Shown here in pieces: positions 54,385 through 63,189 of a DNA stretch of 64,000 bases. This stretch comes from Dyadobacter frigoris (lineage in GTDB: Bacteria > Bacteroidota > Bacteroidia > Cytophagales > Spirosomataceae): contig NZ_SZVO01000010.1 of assembly GCF_005280585.1 (NCBI RefSeq), positions 1 to 64,000 of the forward strand. The letters run 5' to 3'. Made by a program: the position numbers and the translations under genes. The first letter of the stretch is position 1; every line of letters starts with the position of its first letter. A model generated the notes under the pieces. It was not told the origin of the DNA. It searched no databases and saw nothing but the letters and a program-made list of their open reading frames with translations.

Positions 54385-55218
54385 ATGAACAACCACCAGC
54401 AGGAATTATTTTTTCAAAAACTAAATGAACAAAATACTACTTTTCAATACAAACTACCATCCAGGCACGACGCAGGTCTTTTTATTCAGAAATTAATCAA
54501 TTTTCTGTTTCCTATTAGTCAGGATTGTCAGCAAAATGATAAGGCAAAAGATTTGCAGGGAGCATTTCTCGAACTCAGAAATCGCCTGGATTGTATGCTG
54601 GCTCCGTTAACTCCGCAGCTGGGAAGAAGCCGGGAAGAAATTCTGGATTCCGTTTTTGACCGTATTCCGGAAGTGTATGAGATGCTTTTGAAAGATGCGA
54701 GATCCATTACAGAAAATGATCCGGCGTCGGTTAGTATTGAAGAAGTAATTGCGCTTTATCCCGGTTTTACCGCGATTGCGACCTATCGTATTGCGCATAG
54801 TTTTGCACAGGAAGGCATTCCGTTATTACCACGAATGCTGACAGAATTTGCCCATAGCCAAACTGGCATTGATATTCACCCAAATGCGGAAATCGGTCAT
54901 TCCTTTTTTATAGACCACGGAACGGGAATTGTTATCGGAGAAACCACGATTATTGGTAATCATGTAAAACTGTATCAGGGCGTTACCCTCGGCGCTACAC
55001 ATGTTTCCAAGTCACTGGCGTCAAAGAAAAGACATCCAACGATTGAAGATAATGTGGTTGTTTATGCCAATGCCACTATTTTAGGCGGAGAGACCGTCAT
55101 TGGACACGATTCTATTATTGGCGGGAATGCCTGGCTGGTTCGCAGCGTACCTCCATATTCCCAGGTTTATCACCAAAGCAAAATAGAAGTACGCCAGACC
55201 AGTTCTGCTGCTACATAA
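54385..55218 (+). CDS. cysE: Serine O-acetyltransferase
   Basis: Protein of 277 aa. An N-terminal helical region (1-160) precedes a hexapeptide left-handed beta-helix (from about 165; GIDIHPNAEIGHSFFIDHGTG, GNHVKLYQGVTLGATH) ending in a short tail. The SAT signature DHGTGIVIGETTIIG is clear. It acetylates serine to O-acetylserine, the precursor of cysteine. It resembles the EpsC-type branch with a longer N-terminus. The stop overlaps the end of the convergent TetR gene by 8 bp. Confidence 0.88.
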   Translation: MNNHQQELFFQKLNEQNTTFQYKLPSRHDAGLFIQKLINFLFPISQDCQQNDKAKDLQGAFLELRNRLDCMLAPLTPQLGRSREEILDSVFDRIPEVYEMLLKDARSITENDPASVSIEEVIALYPGFTAIATYRIAHSFAQEGIPLLPRMLTEFAHSQTGIDIHPNAEIGHSFFIDHGTGIVIGETTIIGNHVKLYQGVTLGATHVSKSLASKKRHPTIEDNVVVYANATILGGETVIGHDSIIGGNAWLVRSVPPYSQVYHQSKIEVRQTSSAAT

Positions 55219-55804
55219 TACTTTTTATAAACCTTCTGACACCCTCCATGTAGATCGGTTCCGCCTGAGCGAAAGCGTAACGTGGTTGGGTTGTCATTGT
55301 AATTGATATAAATCCATAAGTAAGGCACCACCATTCGTAGTAGGTCTTGGTCACCATTTCTCCCGATTTCGGGCGTAAAATGGCTATCATTTCCCAAACA
55401 GGATTATCGCGGATATTCATGGCATGGGAATAAACCCGTTTAGAATCGCAATACGCACCTTCCAGATTAAACATAACCTGAAAAATTTCCGGGTTTTCTA
55501 CGGAAAAAACCCAAATACACCTTGCAACTTCTGAAAGTTGTTTTTCAGGATTTCTGAAATGACTTTTTATTTTGACAAATTCGGCCTGAAGAAAATCAAA
55601 ACCTTCAACCCGTATCGCTTCCAGTAATTTATCTTTACTTTCGAAGTATTCATATAAAATAGGCGGGCTATATTCAATAACCTCAGCGATTTTTCGAATC
55701 GAAACGGCAGTCCACCCATCCTCCCGGGCAATTTCCTTAGCTGTTTTCACGATATCGGACCGAACCTGATTTCTCAGTCGTTCTCTTCGCTCTACTATTC
55801 CCAT
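55211..55804 (-). CDS. TetR/AcrR family transcriptional regulator
   Basis: Protein of 197 aa. The helix-turn-helix is in VSIRKIAEVIEYSPPILYEYFESKDKLL (about 34-61) after the N-terminal helix IVKTAKEIAREDGW. The C-terminal domain (WG/TetR_C type) has CIWVFSVENPEIFQVMF and is expected to bind a ligand. The target is unknown; its own promoter carries a direct repeat (below), so self-control is plausible. It converges with cysE by 8 bp of overlap. Confidence 0.88.
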   Translation of the reverse strand: MGIVERRERLRNQVRSDIVKTAKEIAREDGWTAVSIRKIAEVIEYSPPILYEYFESKDKLLEAIRVEGFDFLQAEFVKIKSHFRNPEKQLSEVARCIWVFSVENPEIFQVMFNLEGAYCDSKRVYSHAMNIRDNPVWEMIAILRPKSGEMVTKTYYEWWCLTYGFISITMTTQPRYAFAQAEPIYMEGVRRFIKSIM

Positions 55805-55848
55805 ATTGAGTATTCTTGTTTATTGATTGAGAGACAGTGACATACTTT

Positions 55849-55879
55849 CAAATATAGTCATATAGTTTTTACATCTCAA
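55849..55879 (-). promoter_or_regulatory. Promoter of the TetR gene with overlapping direct repeat
   Basis: On the minus strand TTG (55879-55877) and TATATTTG (55856-55849) are separated by 20 bp, a good match to the Bacteroidota promoter. The heptamer ACTATAT occurs in a repeated CTATAT-GA-CTATAT arrangement overlapping the -7 box, a plausible operator for the TetR protein itself. Confidence 0.55.
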
Positions 55880-56017
55880 GGGGATTTTACCCTGTTAAGT
55901 TGAAAAACCCGGATACTTTGAAAGTAATTTTTAAAAAATAATAGCCTGATGAATTCAGAAACGGCTATCTAAGATTATACGTTGGAGGGTAATATTTTTT
56001 TATAAATTTAAAATAAA

Positions 56018-58117
56018 TTATTCAGATTTACGAATACTAATATTTCTTTCAAGGCGCTCAGTCAGACGATAATTGGCTTCCTGTGCACGCACTTTGGGCA
56101 CGGTGGCATCGTAAGGAATTCTCAGATTATTCTGGTACAAATCCAGGCGAACCGCTTTCTGGTTATCATTGACATAGTTTTTCAAAACCTGCCGCATCTG
56201 GCCTTTCAAAACTTCATCCAGAATTGGAAAGCAAACATCAATTCGCCGGTGCAGATTTCGATATGTCCAGTCACAGGATGAAAGATAAATCTCGTCATTA
56301 CCACGATTTCCAAAATGAAAAATACGCGTATTTTCCATGTAACGATCCACGTGCCGGCTAACGGTAATATTGTCACTAATCGAAGGCAGACCAGGAATTA
56401 CGCCGCAACTTTCACTGACGATGACATGAACCATCACACCGGCTTTACTGGCCTGATATAGTTTGTCAATCAGTGTATGATCCTGAATCTGGTTAAGCTT
56501 AATGGTAATAAAGGATTTTAAACCAGCATTGGAATTTTTTATTTCCCTGTCCATCAGGTCTACGAGTTTCTTTTGAATTGTAAATTGCGTTACCTGTAAA
56601 AAATTGAAAGGCAGGTACTTATATTTTTTGGGTTCGTCCTGTGTGTACAGATATCCAAATAATAATTCAAGTTCGTTCGTCAGTTCCCGGTGACTGGTAA
56701 GCAACGCGTGGTCAACGAACTCCCGGCTTGTCAAACGATAAAAGCCGCCGGTACCCAGAAATGCATACCTCTCCCACCCTTTTTGCACACGTCGTTTTAT
56801 TAACGCCATTTTTGCATGTACTTTCAGTCCGGGAATGCTGAAAATAATTTTGACACCGGCATCCCTCATTTTCCTGGACCACTGCATATTTTCCTGAATA
56901 TCCAGCTTTGTGTTCAGTTCCACATAGGTTACTACCTTTTTGCCGTTTCTGGAAGCGCTTATTAGAGAATTAAGGATAAAGGAATTTGCACTTATTTTGT
57001 AAAGAGAAACGTGGATTTCCTTAACATAAGGATCTATGGCTGCTTCATTAAAAAAACGTACAATCGGATTGTAGGAATGATAGGGTAAATGAAGTAACTG
57101 ATCTCCACGTTGAATGGATTCAAAAACAGATTCAGTTTCTTCAAACTCACTATTGAGAACGGGCCTTTGATAGGGATAATCCAATTTTTTAGAGAACGCC
57201 GGGAATGTCAGCAAATCCTGCATGTACAGATAATCACCCCGTTCATGAAACTCGTTCATGAGCATACCCGCCCGGTTGGACAAATATTCCCTGATGTACA
57301 ATGGCATACCCGACTCGTAAAAGAACTGAAGTGGCTGTACAAAATTTCTTTTTTCCAGTTGTTTGATAATCCGCTGAGCCATTATCATCGGATATTCATC
57401 TTCAATGGTAAGTTCTGTTTCCTTCTCAGCCCTTAATGTGTAAGAATCGATGATTTCATATCCCGGAAAAAGTACAGGTAAATTCTCACGGATTATATCT
57501 TCAAGAAACGCAACATATTTTTTTCCTTCGTATTCAGGCATTTCTATAAACCGGCCAAATGGCTCCGTCGGAATATTTACAACAGCATACCAGTCTTCAT
57601 CCTGATCTTCTTTAAAAACAAGATGGACGATGAGATAAAGCTCTTTTGATTCGAAAAAGGAAATTTTGGAATTTCTGCGTCCATCCAGAAAAACCGGTTG
57701 CAGGTATCTGAATAACTTGTCAATAAAAAACTTTCTTACAAATGATAAGTGTTCAGCGGCAAAAGATTCTTTATAATAAAGATGTACACCCTGATCATTC
57801 AATGAGGGCAGAATTCGCGAAACCAGGATCTCGTTAAATTCCCTGAGCTGATTATCTACCGTTTCATAAACATGCTCTAAAAGCGACTCAGGATATACAT
57901 TTAATTTTGTTCTGATATCCTTGCTAACCTCTCCCATTGCCAGAAGATTGGGAATACGTACCCTGAAAAACTCTTCAATCTGATACGAATATTGGCCCAT
58001 AAATTTCAATCTTTCACGAACGGGAACGGTATCATCATCCGCTTCCAGGAGAAGTCTGAAATTATTAGAGAGCCAGCTTAAATTCGTATCAAAATAGGGG
58101 TAGGAAACGTCAATCAT
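56018..58117 (-). CDS. ppk1: Polyphosphate kinase 1
   Basis: Protein of 699 aa, normal PPK1 length. It has the N-terminal helical domain (1-110; YFDTNLSWLSNNFRLLLEA), a head domain, and two phospholipase D-like C-terminal domains. The autophosphorylated His is in GLKVHAKMAL (His434). IFHFGNRGNDEIYLSSCDWTYRN near the C-terminus is the second conserved block. It reversibly forms polyphosphate from ATP. It stands alone on the minus strand, after the TetR gene, with no partner exopolyphosphatase in the window. Confidence 0.93.
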   Translation of the reverse strand: MIDVSYPYFDTNLSWLSNNFRLLLEADDDTVPVRERLKFMGQYSYQIEEFFRVRIPNLLAMGEVSKDIRTKLNVYPESLLEHVYETVDNQLREFNEILVSRILPSLNDQGVHLYYKESFAAEHLSFVRKFFIDKLFRYLQPVFLDGRRNSKISFFESKELYLIVHLVFKEDQDEDWYAVVNIPTEPFGRFIEMPEYEGKKYVAFLEDIIRENLPVLFPGYEIIDSYTLRAEKETELTIEDEYPMIMAQRIIKQLEKRNFVQPLQFFYESGMPLYIREYLSNRAGMLMNEFHERGDYLYMQDLLTFPAFSKKLDYPYQRPVLNSEFEETESVFESIQRGDQLLHLPYHSYNPIVRFFNEAAIDPYVKEIHVSLYKISANSFILNSLISASRNGKKVVTYVELNTKLDIQENMQWSRKMRDAGVKIIFSIPGLKVHAKMALIKRRVQKGWERYAFLGTGGFYRLTSREFVDHALLTSHRELTNELELLFGYLYTQDEPKKYKYLPFNFLQVTQFTIQKKLVDLMDREIKNSNAGLKSFITIKLNQIQDHTLIDKLYQASKAGVMVHVIVSESCGVIPGLPSISDNITVSRHVDRYMENTRIFHFGNRGNDEIYLSSCDWTYRNLHRRIDVCFPILDEVLKGQMRQVLKNYVNDNQKAVRLDLYQNNLRIPYDATVPKVRAQEANYRLTERLERNISIRKSE

Positions 58118-58292
58118 TTAACAAACTAAAAAGGATTCAAATTATGCAACAGGATTATGAAGTTGGGAGGGCGGGAGAATTGGATTGTCACTCGAAATAT
58201 AACAATGTATTGAAAACATTCAATGTTAAACAATTAATATTTTACCTGAAACTTCCCCTTCTTTTTCAGGAGGACTTTCATTACAACAACAA

Positions 58293-58328
58293 AAGGCCTG
58301 AAAGACTCAGACAAGTCTTTCAGGCCTT
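58293..58328 (-). terminator. Terminator after pyrE
   Basis: AAGGCCTGAAAGACT (58293-58307) and its exact complement (58314-58328) form a 15-bp stem with a 6-nt loop, 16 bp past the pyrE stop; the minus-strand downstream side begins TTTGTTG. Confidence 0.85.
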
Positions 58329-58343
58329 CCCAATTTTCATTTA

Positions 58344-58985
58344 TTACTTTCCCCAAACATCGGGTTGTACACGCCACTGGCTCAGGCTTTCGACCTGTTC
58401 CATGGTAATATATTCGTGTTCAAGGGCCGAAGCTATCAAAGCGTTATAATTACTGATAACACTTAGTTTGACATCTTTTTCTTCAAAATTATTAGCAGCA
58501 AGCTGAAAATCGTAAGTGAAAATTGCAACCATTCCTGCCACTTCAATACCCGCGGCCCGCAAAACATCCACTACTTTTAAAGAACTTCCGCCTGTTGAGA
58601 TCAAATCTTCTACGATCACCACAGACTGCCCTTTTTCAAGGCGTCCTTCAATCTGATTGCCCATTCCGTGTTTCTTAGGCTCCGGACGAACGTAGGCGAA
58701 GGGAAGTTCAAGAATATCGGCCACTAAGGCTCCCTGAGCAATTCCGCCCGTGGCTACGCCAACGATCGCATCAACATCAGGATATTCAGACCTGATCAGA
58801 TCCGCCAATGCTTTTTTAATAAATGTTCTTGTATCCGGATAAGATAAAGCAACACGGTTATCACAATAGATCGGTGATAACCAGCCTGAACTCCACTGAA
58901 AAGGTTTGTCCGGGCTCAATTTAATAGCCTGTGCTTCTAAAAGTAATTCTGCAACTCTGCGGGATATTTCGGTTTCTTCTGCCAT
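58344..58985 (-). CDS. pyrE: Orotate phosphoribosyltransferase
   Basis: Protein of 213 aa with the PRPP-binding motif VVIVEDLISTGGSSLKVVDV (about 120-139) and GVATGGIAQGALVAD. It joins orotate and PRPP to make OMP in pyrimidine synthesis. It begins 1 bp after the CorC/CNNM gene stop region on the same strand, so the two are cotranscribed. A strong terminator lies just beyond it. Confidence 0.94.
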   Translation of the reverse strand: MAEETEISRRVAELLLEAQAIKLSPDKPFQWSSGWLSPIYCDNRVALSYPDTRTFIKKALADLIRSEYPDVDAIVGVATGGIAQGALVADILELPFAYVRPEPKKHGMGNQIEGRLEKGQSVVIVEDLISTGGSSLKVVDVLRAAGIEVAGMVAIFTYDFQLAANNFEEKDVKLSVISNYNALIASALEHEYITMEQVESLSQWRVQPDVWGK

Positions 58986-58986
58986 T

Positions 58987-60288
58987 TTATTCTTTTGAAT
59001 CGTCCTTCTTATTATTAGTAACCAATAACTTATCTATTCTGCTTTTATCCATATCAATCACCTCAAAATCAAAGTGTTTCCATTTAAATGTCTCACCTGT
59101 TTTGGGGATATTTTCAAGTACATGAAGTACAAATCCTCCCAGCGTATTAAAACCTACAAATTCCTTACGTTCAGATTCCTGCATGTTGAGATCAAAATAC
59201 TGGATAAAATCATCAAAAGGTAACTGTGCATCAATCAGATAACTTCCATCTTCTCTTTGAACAATTTCAGAATCATCTTCATCTTCTTCTGAAATATTTC
59301 CTACCAAAGCATCCATGATATCGTGCATCGTCACAACGCCCAATAAACCGCCGTATTCGTCTACAATAATCCCGAAATAAACTTTCTGCTCCTTGAATTT
59401 TTCAAGTGCCTGATAAGCTCTGTTGCTTTCCGGAAGATAAACCGGATCTTTTAATATTTCTGTCAGATCAGCCAATTGCACTTCCAGATCCGTTGCCAGC
59501 AAATCTTTAATATAGATCAACCCCACAACATCATCAACAGTATCCCTGCAAACCGGATAAACAGAATGCCTCGATTCCAGGACTTTGGCTTTGTTTTCTT
59601 CAACTGTATCTTCAACATCAAGCCAGACAATTTCCTGGCGATTTGTCATAAGTGACGTTATTTTTCTATCGCCTAATTGAAAAACATTATGAACGATTTC
59701 CTGTTCAATTTCTTCAAAAACACCCCCCGTAGTTCCTTCCTGGATCAAACTCTTGATTTCCTCTTCCGTAACAGAATTTTCACTTTGTTTGATATTAAGC
59801 AAACGAATGATCAAATCGCTGGAAAAACCTAATAACGAAATAAATGGAGCTGTGGCTACGGAAATTATATTCATGGGTCTTGCCATGAATTTTGATATCG
59901 CCTCCGGATTGGCCATACCTATTCTTTTAGGAACCAGCTCACCCAGAACAAGTGAAAGATAAGTTATAACGACCAATACAGTACCCACAGCCAATGTATG
60001 GCTATACGGCAACAAAACCGGAACAGTCGCGATCATTTTCTCGAAATCAGACGTGATGTTGTCACCACTATACATACCCGTCAAAAGTCCGATCAACGTA
60101 ATACCTATCTGAACTGTTGAAAGAAACCTCGTTGGAGAGTTGGCTAAATTTAAAGCTGCTTTGGCACTCGAATCTCCATTGCGGGCGGCGGCCTCTAGGC
60201 GGGATTTTCTGGAGGATACAAGTGCTATCTCAGACATGGAAAAAATACCATTGAGAAGCACTAAAAGTAAAATTATAAGGAGTTCCAA
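58987..60288 (-). CDS. CorC/CNNM (hemolysin C-like) transporter-family protein
   Basis: Protein of 433 aa from the chosen start. It has a DUF21/CNNM membrane domain (about 1-190; GIFSMSEIALVSSRKSRLEAAARNG), paired CBS domains (about 210-340; VIGLIYIKDLLA-like region and YGGLLGVVTMHDIMDAL) and a CorC_HlyC C-terminal domain (350-430). The family exports or senses Mg2+/Co2+; lysis by these proteins is unproven. The frame is open to a GTG at 60333, but the TTG at 60288 gives MELLIILLLVLLNG, the usual family start, and a -7 box at 60312-60319 lies just upstream of it. It leads into pyrE. Confidence 0.82.
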   Translation of the reverse strand: MELLIILLLVLLNGIFSMSEIALVSSRKSRLEAAARNGDSSAKAALNLANSPTRFLSTVQIGITLIGLLTGMYSGDNITSDFEKMIATVPVLLPYSHTLAVGTVLVVITYLSLVLGELVPKRIGMANPEAISKFMARPMNIISVATAPFISLLGFSSDLIIRLLNIKQSENSVTEEEIKSLIQEGTTGGVFEEIEQEIVHNVFQLGDRKITSLMTNRQEIVWLDVEDTVEENKAKVLESRHSVYPVCRDTVDDVVGLIYIKDLLATDLEVQLADLTEILKDPVYLPESNRAYQALEKFKEQKVYFGIIVDEYGGLLGVVTMHDIMDALVGNISEEDEDDSEIVQREDGSYLIDAQLPFDDFIQYFDLNMQESERKEFVGFNTLGGFVLHVLENIPKTGETFKWKHFDFEVIDMDKSRIDKLLVTNNKKDDSKE

Positions 60289-60311
60289 GAAATTATTATT
60301 TATTATTACTG

Positions 60312-60319
60312 CAAATTTA
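60312..60319 (-). promoter_or_regulatory. Candidate -7 box upstream of the CorC/CNNM gene
   Basis: TAAATTTG on the minus strand matches TAnnTTTG exactly, 23 bp upstream of the TTG at 60288. It would lie inside the gene if the GTG at 60333 were used, which favours the shorter form. Confidence 0.45.
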
Positions 60320-60355
60320 TCAATAATAATCACTGTCTAAACTAAACTCTTTACT

Positions 60356-60363
60356 TAATTTTG
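60356..60363 (+). promoter_or_regulatory. Candidate -7 box for the Nudix gene
   Basis: TAATTTTG matches TAnnTTTG exactly, 27 bp upstream of the ATG at 60390, and is 36 bp from the divergent box at 60312-60319. No clear -33 TTG is seen. Confidence 0.4.
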
Positions 60364-60389
60364 CTGATCGACATCCGTACCCACATCAA

Positions 60390-61079
60390 ATGATTATTTT
60401 TTTCGACGACCGTCCCTTCCGAATTGTACGGACAAATGAATTAACTGCGGCAGAAACTTCTGACTTTGACCATATCGTCGATCTCAGACTAGAGAAGCTG
60501 CAAAAGAGTATGTTTACCGGGCATGTACTTTTCCTGAATGCAACATCAACTACTGCTGTTCAGGCAATTAACATACTGGAAAAAGAACTTCCAAAAGAAA
60601 TGTTATCCGTTACCCTGGCTACCCGTGAGAAGGCAGATGTGGAAGATAAGGTTAAAAGTTTGTATAAAGTCATCAAAGCTTCAGGTGGTGTTGTTGTTAA
60701 AGGAGACAAGTGGCTTTTCATGTTTCGGCGCAAAAAATGGGATTTACCAAAAGGGAAATTAGATAAGGGAGAAAACTCCAAAAAAGCTGCTGTCCGTGAA
60801 ATTGAGGAAGAAACGGGTGTAAAAGCGTTGGTGCGGGATAAAATATGTACAACCTGGCATACGTATACCATGAACAACAGCCGGATTTTGAAAAGAACCA
60901 AATGGTATCTTTTCGACTGTCTGGACGACTCCAATATGCAGCCTCAGGCGGAGGAGCAAATTGAAAAACTGGAATGGTATTCGCCGACAGAAGCAAAATC
61001 AATTCTGATCAATTCATTCAGTTCAATACGTTACGTAATTGACAGTTTAAAGAAAATTCAAAATCTTAAGGAACAATAG
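60390..61079 (+). CDS. Nudix hydrolase with N-terminal extension
   Basis: Protein of 229 aa. The Nudix box GKLDKGENSKKAAVREIEEETGV (122-144, read in parts) has the G-x5-E-x7-REUxEExGU pattern intact. Residues 1-95 form an unrecognised N-terminal domain (MIIFFDDRPFRIVRTNE). It hydrolyses a nucleoside diphosphate linked to another moiety; the substrate is unknown. It is divergent from the CorC/CNNM-pyrE unit and followed by a terminator. Confidence 0.85.
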   Translation: MIIFFDDRPFRIVRTNELTAAETSDFDHIVDLRLEKLQKSMFTGHVLFLNATSTTAVQAINILEKELPKEMLSVTLATREKADVEDKVKSLYKVIKASGGVVVKGDKWLFMFRRKKWDLPKGKLDKGENSKKAAVREIEEETGVKALVRDKICTTWHTYTMNNSRILKRTKWYLFDCLDDSNMQPQAEEQIEKLEWYSPTEAKSILINSFSSIRYVIDSLKKIQNLKEQ

Positions 61080-61080
61080 T

Positions 61081-61118
61081 TGAAAACTGAGGTATGGATT
61101 TTTATACCTCAGTTTTCA
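61081..61118 (+). terminator. Terminator after the Nudix gene
   Basis: TGAAAACTGAGGTAT (61081-61095) and ATACCTCAGTTTTCA (61104-61118) form a perfect 15-bp stem with an 8-nt loop, immediately after the stop codon. Confidence 0.88.
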
Positions 61119-61140
61119 TCATTCATTAGTCCGAAATTCC

Positions 61141-61551
61141 ATGTTCAAGGGTACCAAATTATACAGCATTTTTACCAACACCTGTCCCAAATGTCAGACA
61201 GGTGCTTTCTTTAAAACTAACAATCCCTATAATTTAAAGAAGTTTGACAAACTCAATGACAAATGTGCGTATTGTAAAGAGTCATTTACAAGAGAACCGG
61301 GATTTTATATTGGCTCCATGTATGTCAGTTACGCACTTTCTGTGGCGCTTATGGTTTCCGTTTTTGTAGGTTTTGTTGTAATCCTGGATTATGATATGAA
61401 TTACGTACTTGCAGGACTTCTAATTTCCTACGTCATTCTCATTCCGGTTATGTTCAGGCTTGCCCGACTTATCTGGATCAATATTTTTGTAAAATATGAT
61501 CCTGCGAAATCCAAAATTGCGAAAGAAATAAAGGCTTCTGAAAAAGCATAA
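61141..61551 (+). CDS. DUF983 small membrane protein with zinc-ribbon-like motif
   Basis: Protein of 136 aa. The N-terminus has two Cys pairs, CPKC (near 15-18) and CAYC (near 42-45), forming a zinc-ribbon-like hairpin, followed by two membrane helices (about 57-80 and 88-108). This is the DUF983 family, widespread in Bacteroidota; function not established. It is probably its own unit between two terminators. Confidence 0.82.
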   Translation: MFKGTKLYSIFTNTCPKCQTGAFFKTNNPYNLKKFDKLNDKCAYCKESFTREPGFYIGSMYVSYALSVALMVSVFVGFVVILDYDMNYVLAGLLISYVILIPVMFRLARLIWINIFVKYDPAKSKIAKEIKASEKA

Positions 61552-61565
61552 TATCCAAATCTCGC

Positions 61566-61617
61566 AAAAAGCCCCTGATAGAATAAGTTTAAAACTTACT
61601 TCATCAGGGACTTTTTA
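61566..61617. terminator. Long imperfect terminator hairpin
   Basis: AAAAAGCCCCTGAT and TAAGTTT pair with ATCAGGGACTTTTT and ACTTA across positions 61566-61617, with interior mismatches. It lies between the DUF983 gene and convergent coaD and can serve both. Confidence 0.75.
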
Positions 61618-61636
61618 ATATCGAAACAATAAATAT

Positions 61637-62122
61637 TTAACTCTTTTTCTCTCTCAGCTTATTGAGTTCCGACAGCGAATACGGGAGAAAATCATCTACC
61701 GCTTGTCCGTACCTGTGAAGATCTCTGATAATACTGGAACTGATTGGTGCCAGATTGGGGGATGTAATTAAAAACACAGTTTCAATTTCTTCATATACAA
61801 AACGATTGACCTGTGCAATACCATTTTCATATTCAAAATCGGTAGTATTTCTAAGTCCCCTCAACAAAAACTTCGCTCCTATTTCCCTTGCAACACGCGC
61901 TGTAAGATCGTTGTAAGTAATTACACTGACATTTTTTTCTTTTTCAAAAGTCCTTTCGATCAGCTCCTTCATGACGTCCAAAGGAAAGTAGCGTTGTTTG
62001 CTGGAATTGTTTCCAATACCTACAACAACCTCGTCAAAAAGCCTTAAGCCACGTAATATGATATCTTCATGACCCTTTGTAAAAGGATCAAAAGATCCGG
62101 GAAATAGCGCTATTCGCTTCAT
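61637..62122 (-). CDS. coaD: Phosphopantetheine adenylyltransferase
   Basis: Protein of 161 aa. It has FPGSFDPFTKGHEDIILRGL at the start (with the T/HxGH motif), VVVGIGNNSSKQRYF, FLLRGLRNTTDFEYE and the late ISSSIIRDL. It catalyses the fourth step of coenzyme A synthesis, adding AMP to 4'-phosphopantetheine. It follows the DUF3822 gene by 120 bp on the same strand, an arrangement common in Bacteroidota. Confidence 0.95.
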   Translation of the reverse strand: MKRIALFPGSFDPFTKGHEDIILRGLRLFDEVVVGIGNNSSKQRYFPLDVMKELIERTFEKEKNVSVITYNDLTARVAREIGAKFLLRGLRNTTDFEYENGIAQVNRFVYEEIETVFLITSPNLAPISSSIIRDLHRYGQAVDDFLPYSLSELNKLREKKS

Positions 62123-62242
62123 ACATTCAAATAAAAAAGAAAAATGTTTCTGAATTCAGATGCGATAATACTGAAATAAGCAGGACTAAACATTATATCA
62201 TGCAATCTTAATTATTTTCTAACTTAGAATTGCAGCCGGATT

Positions 62243-63148
62243 TCAGGAAGACACCAAATAGGTATTGAACAGTCCGAAGTAACGATGCCCCGGAATATCT
62301 CCGCAATGGGTACTGTAACGCAGCGTTGTCGGGCCGGTACCAATTTGAATATTAGGAAAGAAACGCCCAAGTTCAATATAATTATCCGCCAAAAGACTTA
62401 CTTCGCCATAACACAAAACCTTCATTTCTTCCGGAGAAAAATTCAGCTCATTTAAAGCAAATAAAATGATATAAGCCAGTTCCTGAGGCTGTGAAAATTT
62501 AAAACGATTGCACAAAATCAACTGTTCACTTTCCGTAACAACAAGCGTAAAATATCCTTTTTCCAAAAATACGGAAACGACTTTAATCTCCTGATGTTCT
62601 GCATGGCTTACCAATGCACCAATTATTAATGGGCTGGTAAGATGATAAAATGACAGATCGGACGATTCAAAATGCGTGACCATCCAGTTGTACCAAACCT
62701 TTGGAATGCTGAAAACATTATTGGCATGTACAAGCGGCAATTCATGATAAAGAACTCTTTCATCATCATTTACAGGATGTCCAAGGGCAAACTCAAGATA
62801 ACTCGGCGCCGAATCTTTTTCAAATATCAGGCTCGGTATTAAACTGAATGCATGAGAATTGATTGCAATTCTTACATTTTTCCAATGATTTGAAGACCAG
62901 AGTAAATGCCCGGTGAAGATTTTTTTCAATCTGTCAAAAACCTCTTCCTGACTTAAAACAACGTCAAAATTATAATCTTCCAGCCAGATGCATTCCATTT
63001 TCTCATCCCTGACGATACAAAAACGTATACGCCTGTCATCCACTTCAATGCATAACGTACAAAACGGTATTGCATCTGCATCAAATGAATTATCCCCCAC
63101 CAAAAGGGTAGGAATTACTTCAATTGCCTGGTTTTCAATTTGTGCCAC
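62243..63148 (-). CDS. DUF3822 family protein
   Basis: Protein of 301 aa without signal peptide. It is the DUF3822 family: the two-lobed actin/HSP70-like-looking layout of alternating strand-helix segments (ADAIPFCTLCIEVDDRRIRF, VVSVFLEKGYFTLVV, PEEMKVLCYGEVSLLAD). The function is unknown, but the gene is typically found beside coaD in Bacteroidota, which is seen here. The start at 63148 (MAQIENQAIEV) fits the family. The 41-bp gap to the Nudix gene suggests cotranscription. Confidence 0.8.
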   Translation of the reverse strand: MAQIENQAIEVIPTLLVGDNSFDADAIPFCTLCIEVDDRRIRFCIVRDEKMECIWLEDYNFDVVLSQEEVFDRLKKIFTGHLLWSSNHWKNVRIAINSHAFSLIPSLIFEKDSAPSYLEFALGHPVNDDERVLYHELPLVHANNVFSIPKVWYNWMVTHFESSDLSFYHLTSPLIIGALVSHAEHQEIKVVSVFLEKGYFTLVVTESEQLILCNRFKFSQPQELAYIILFALNELNFSPEEMKVLCYGEVSLLADNYIELGRFFPNIQIGTGPTTLRYSTHCGDIPGHRYFGLFNTYLVSS

Positions 63149-63189
63149 AATATAATGTTAAAGTATTTGTAATATAAATAACGCTAAGC

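Noticed and set aside
58144..58449. 101-codon plus-strand ORF between ppk1 and pyrE
   Set aside because: It runs through the pyrE terminator and into pyrE antisense, with no family resemblance.
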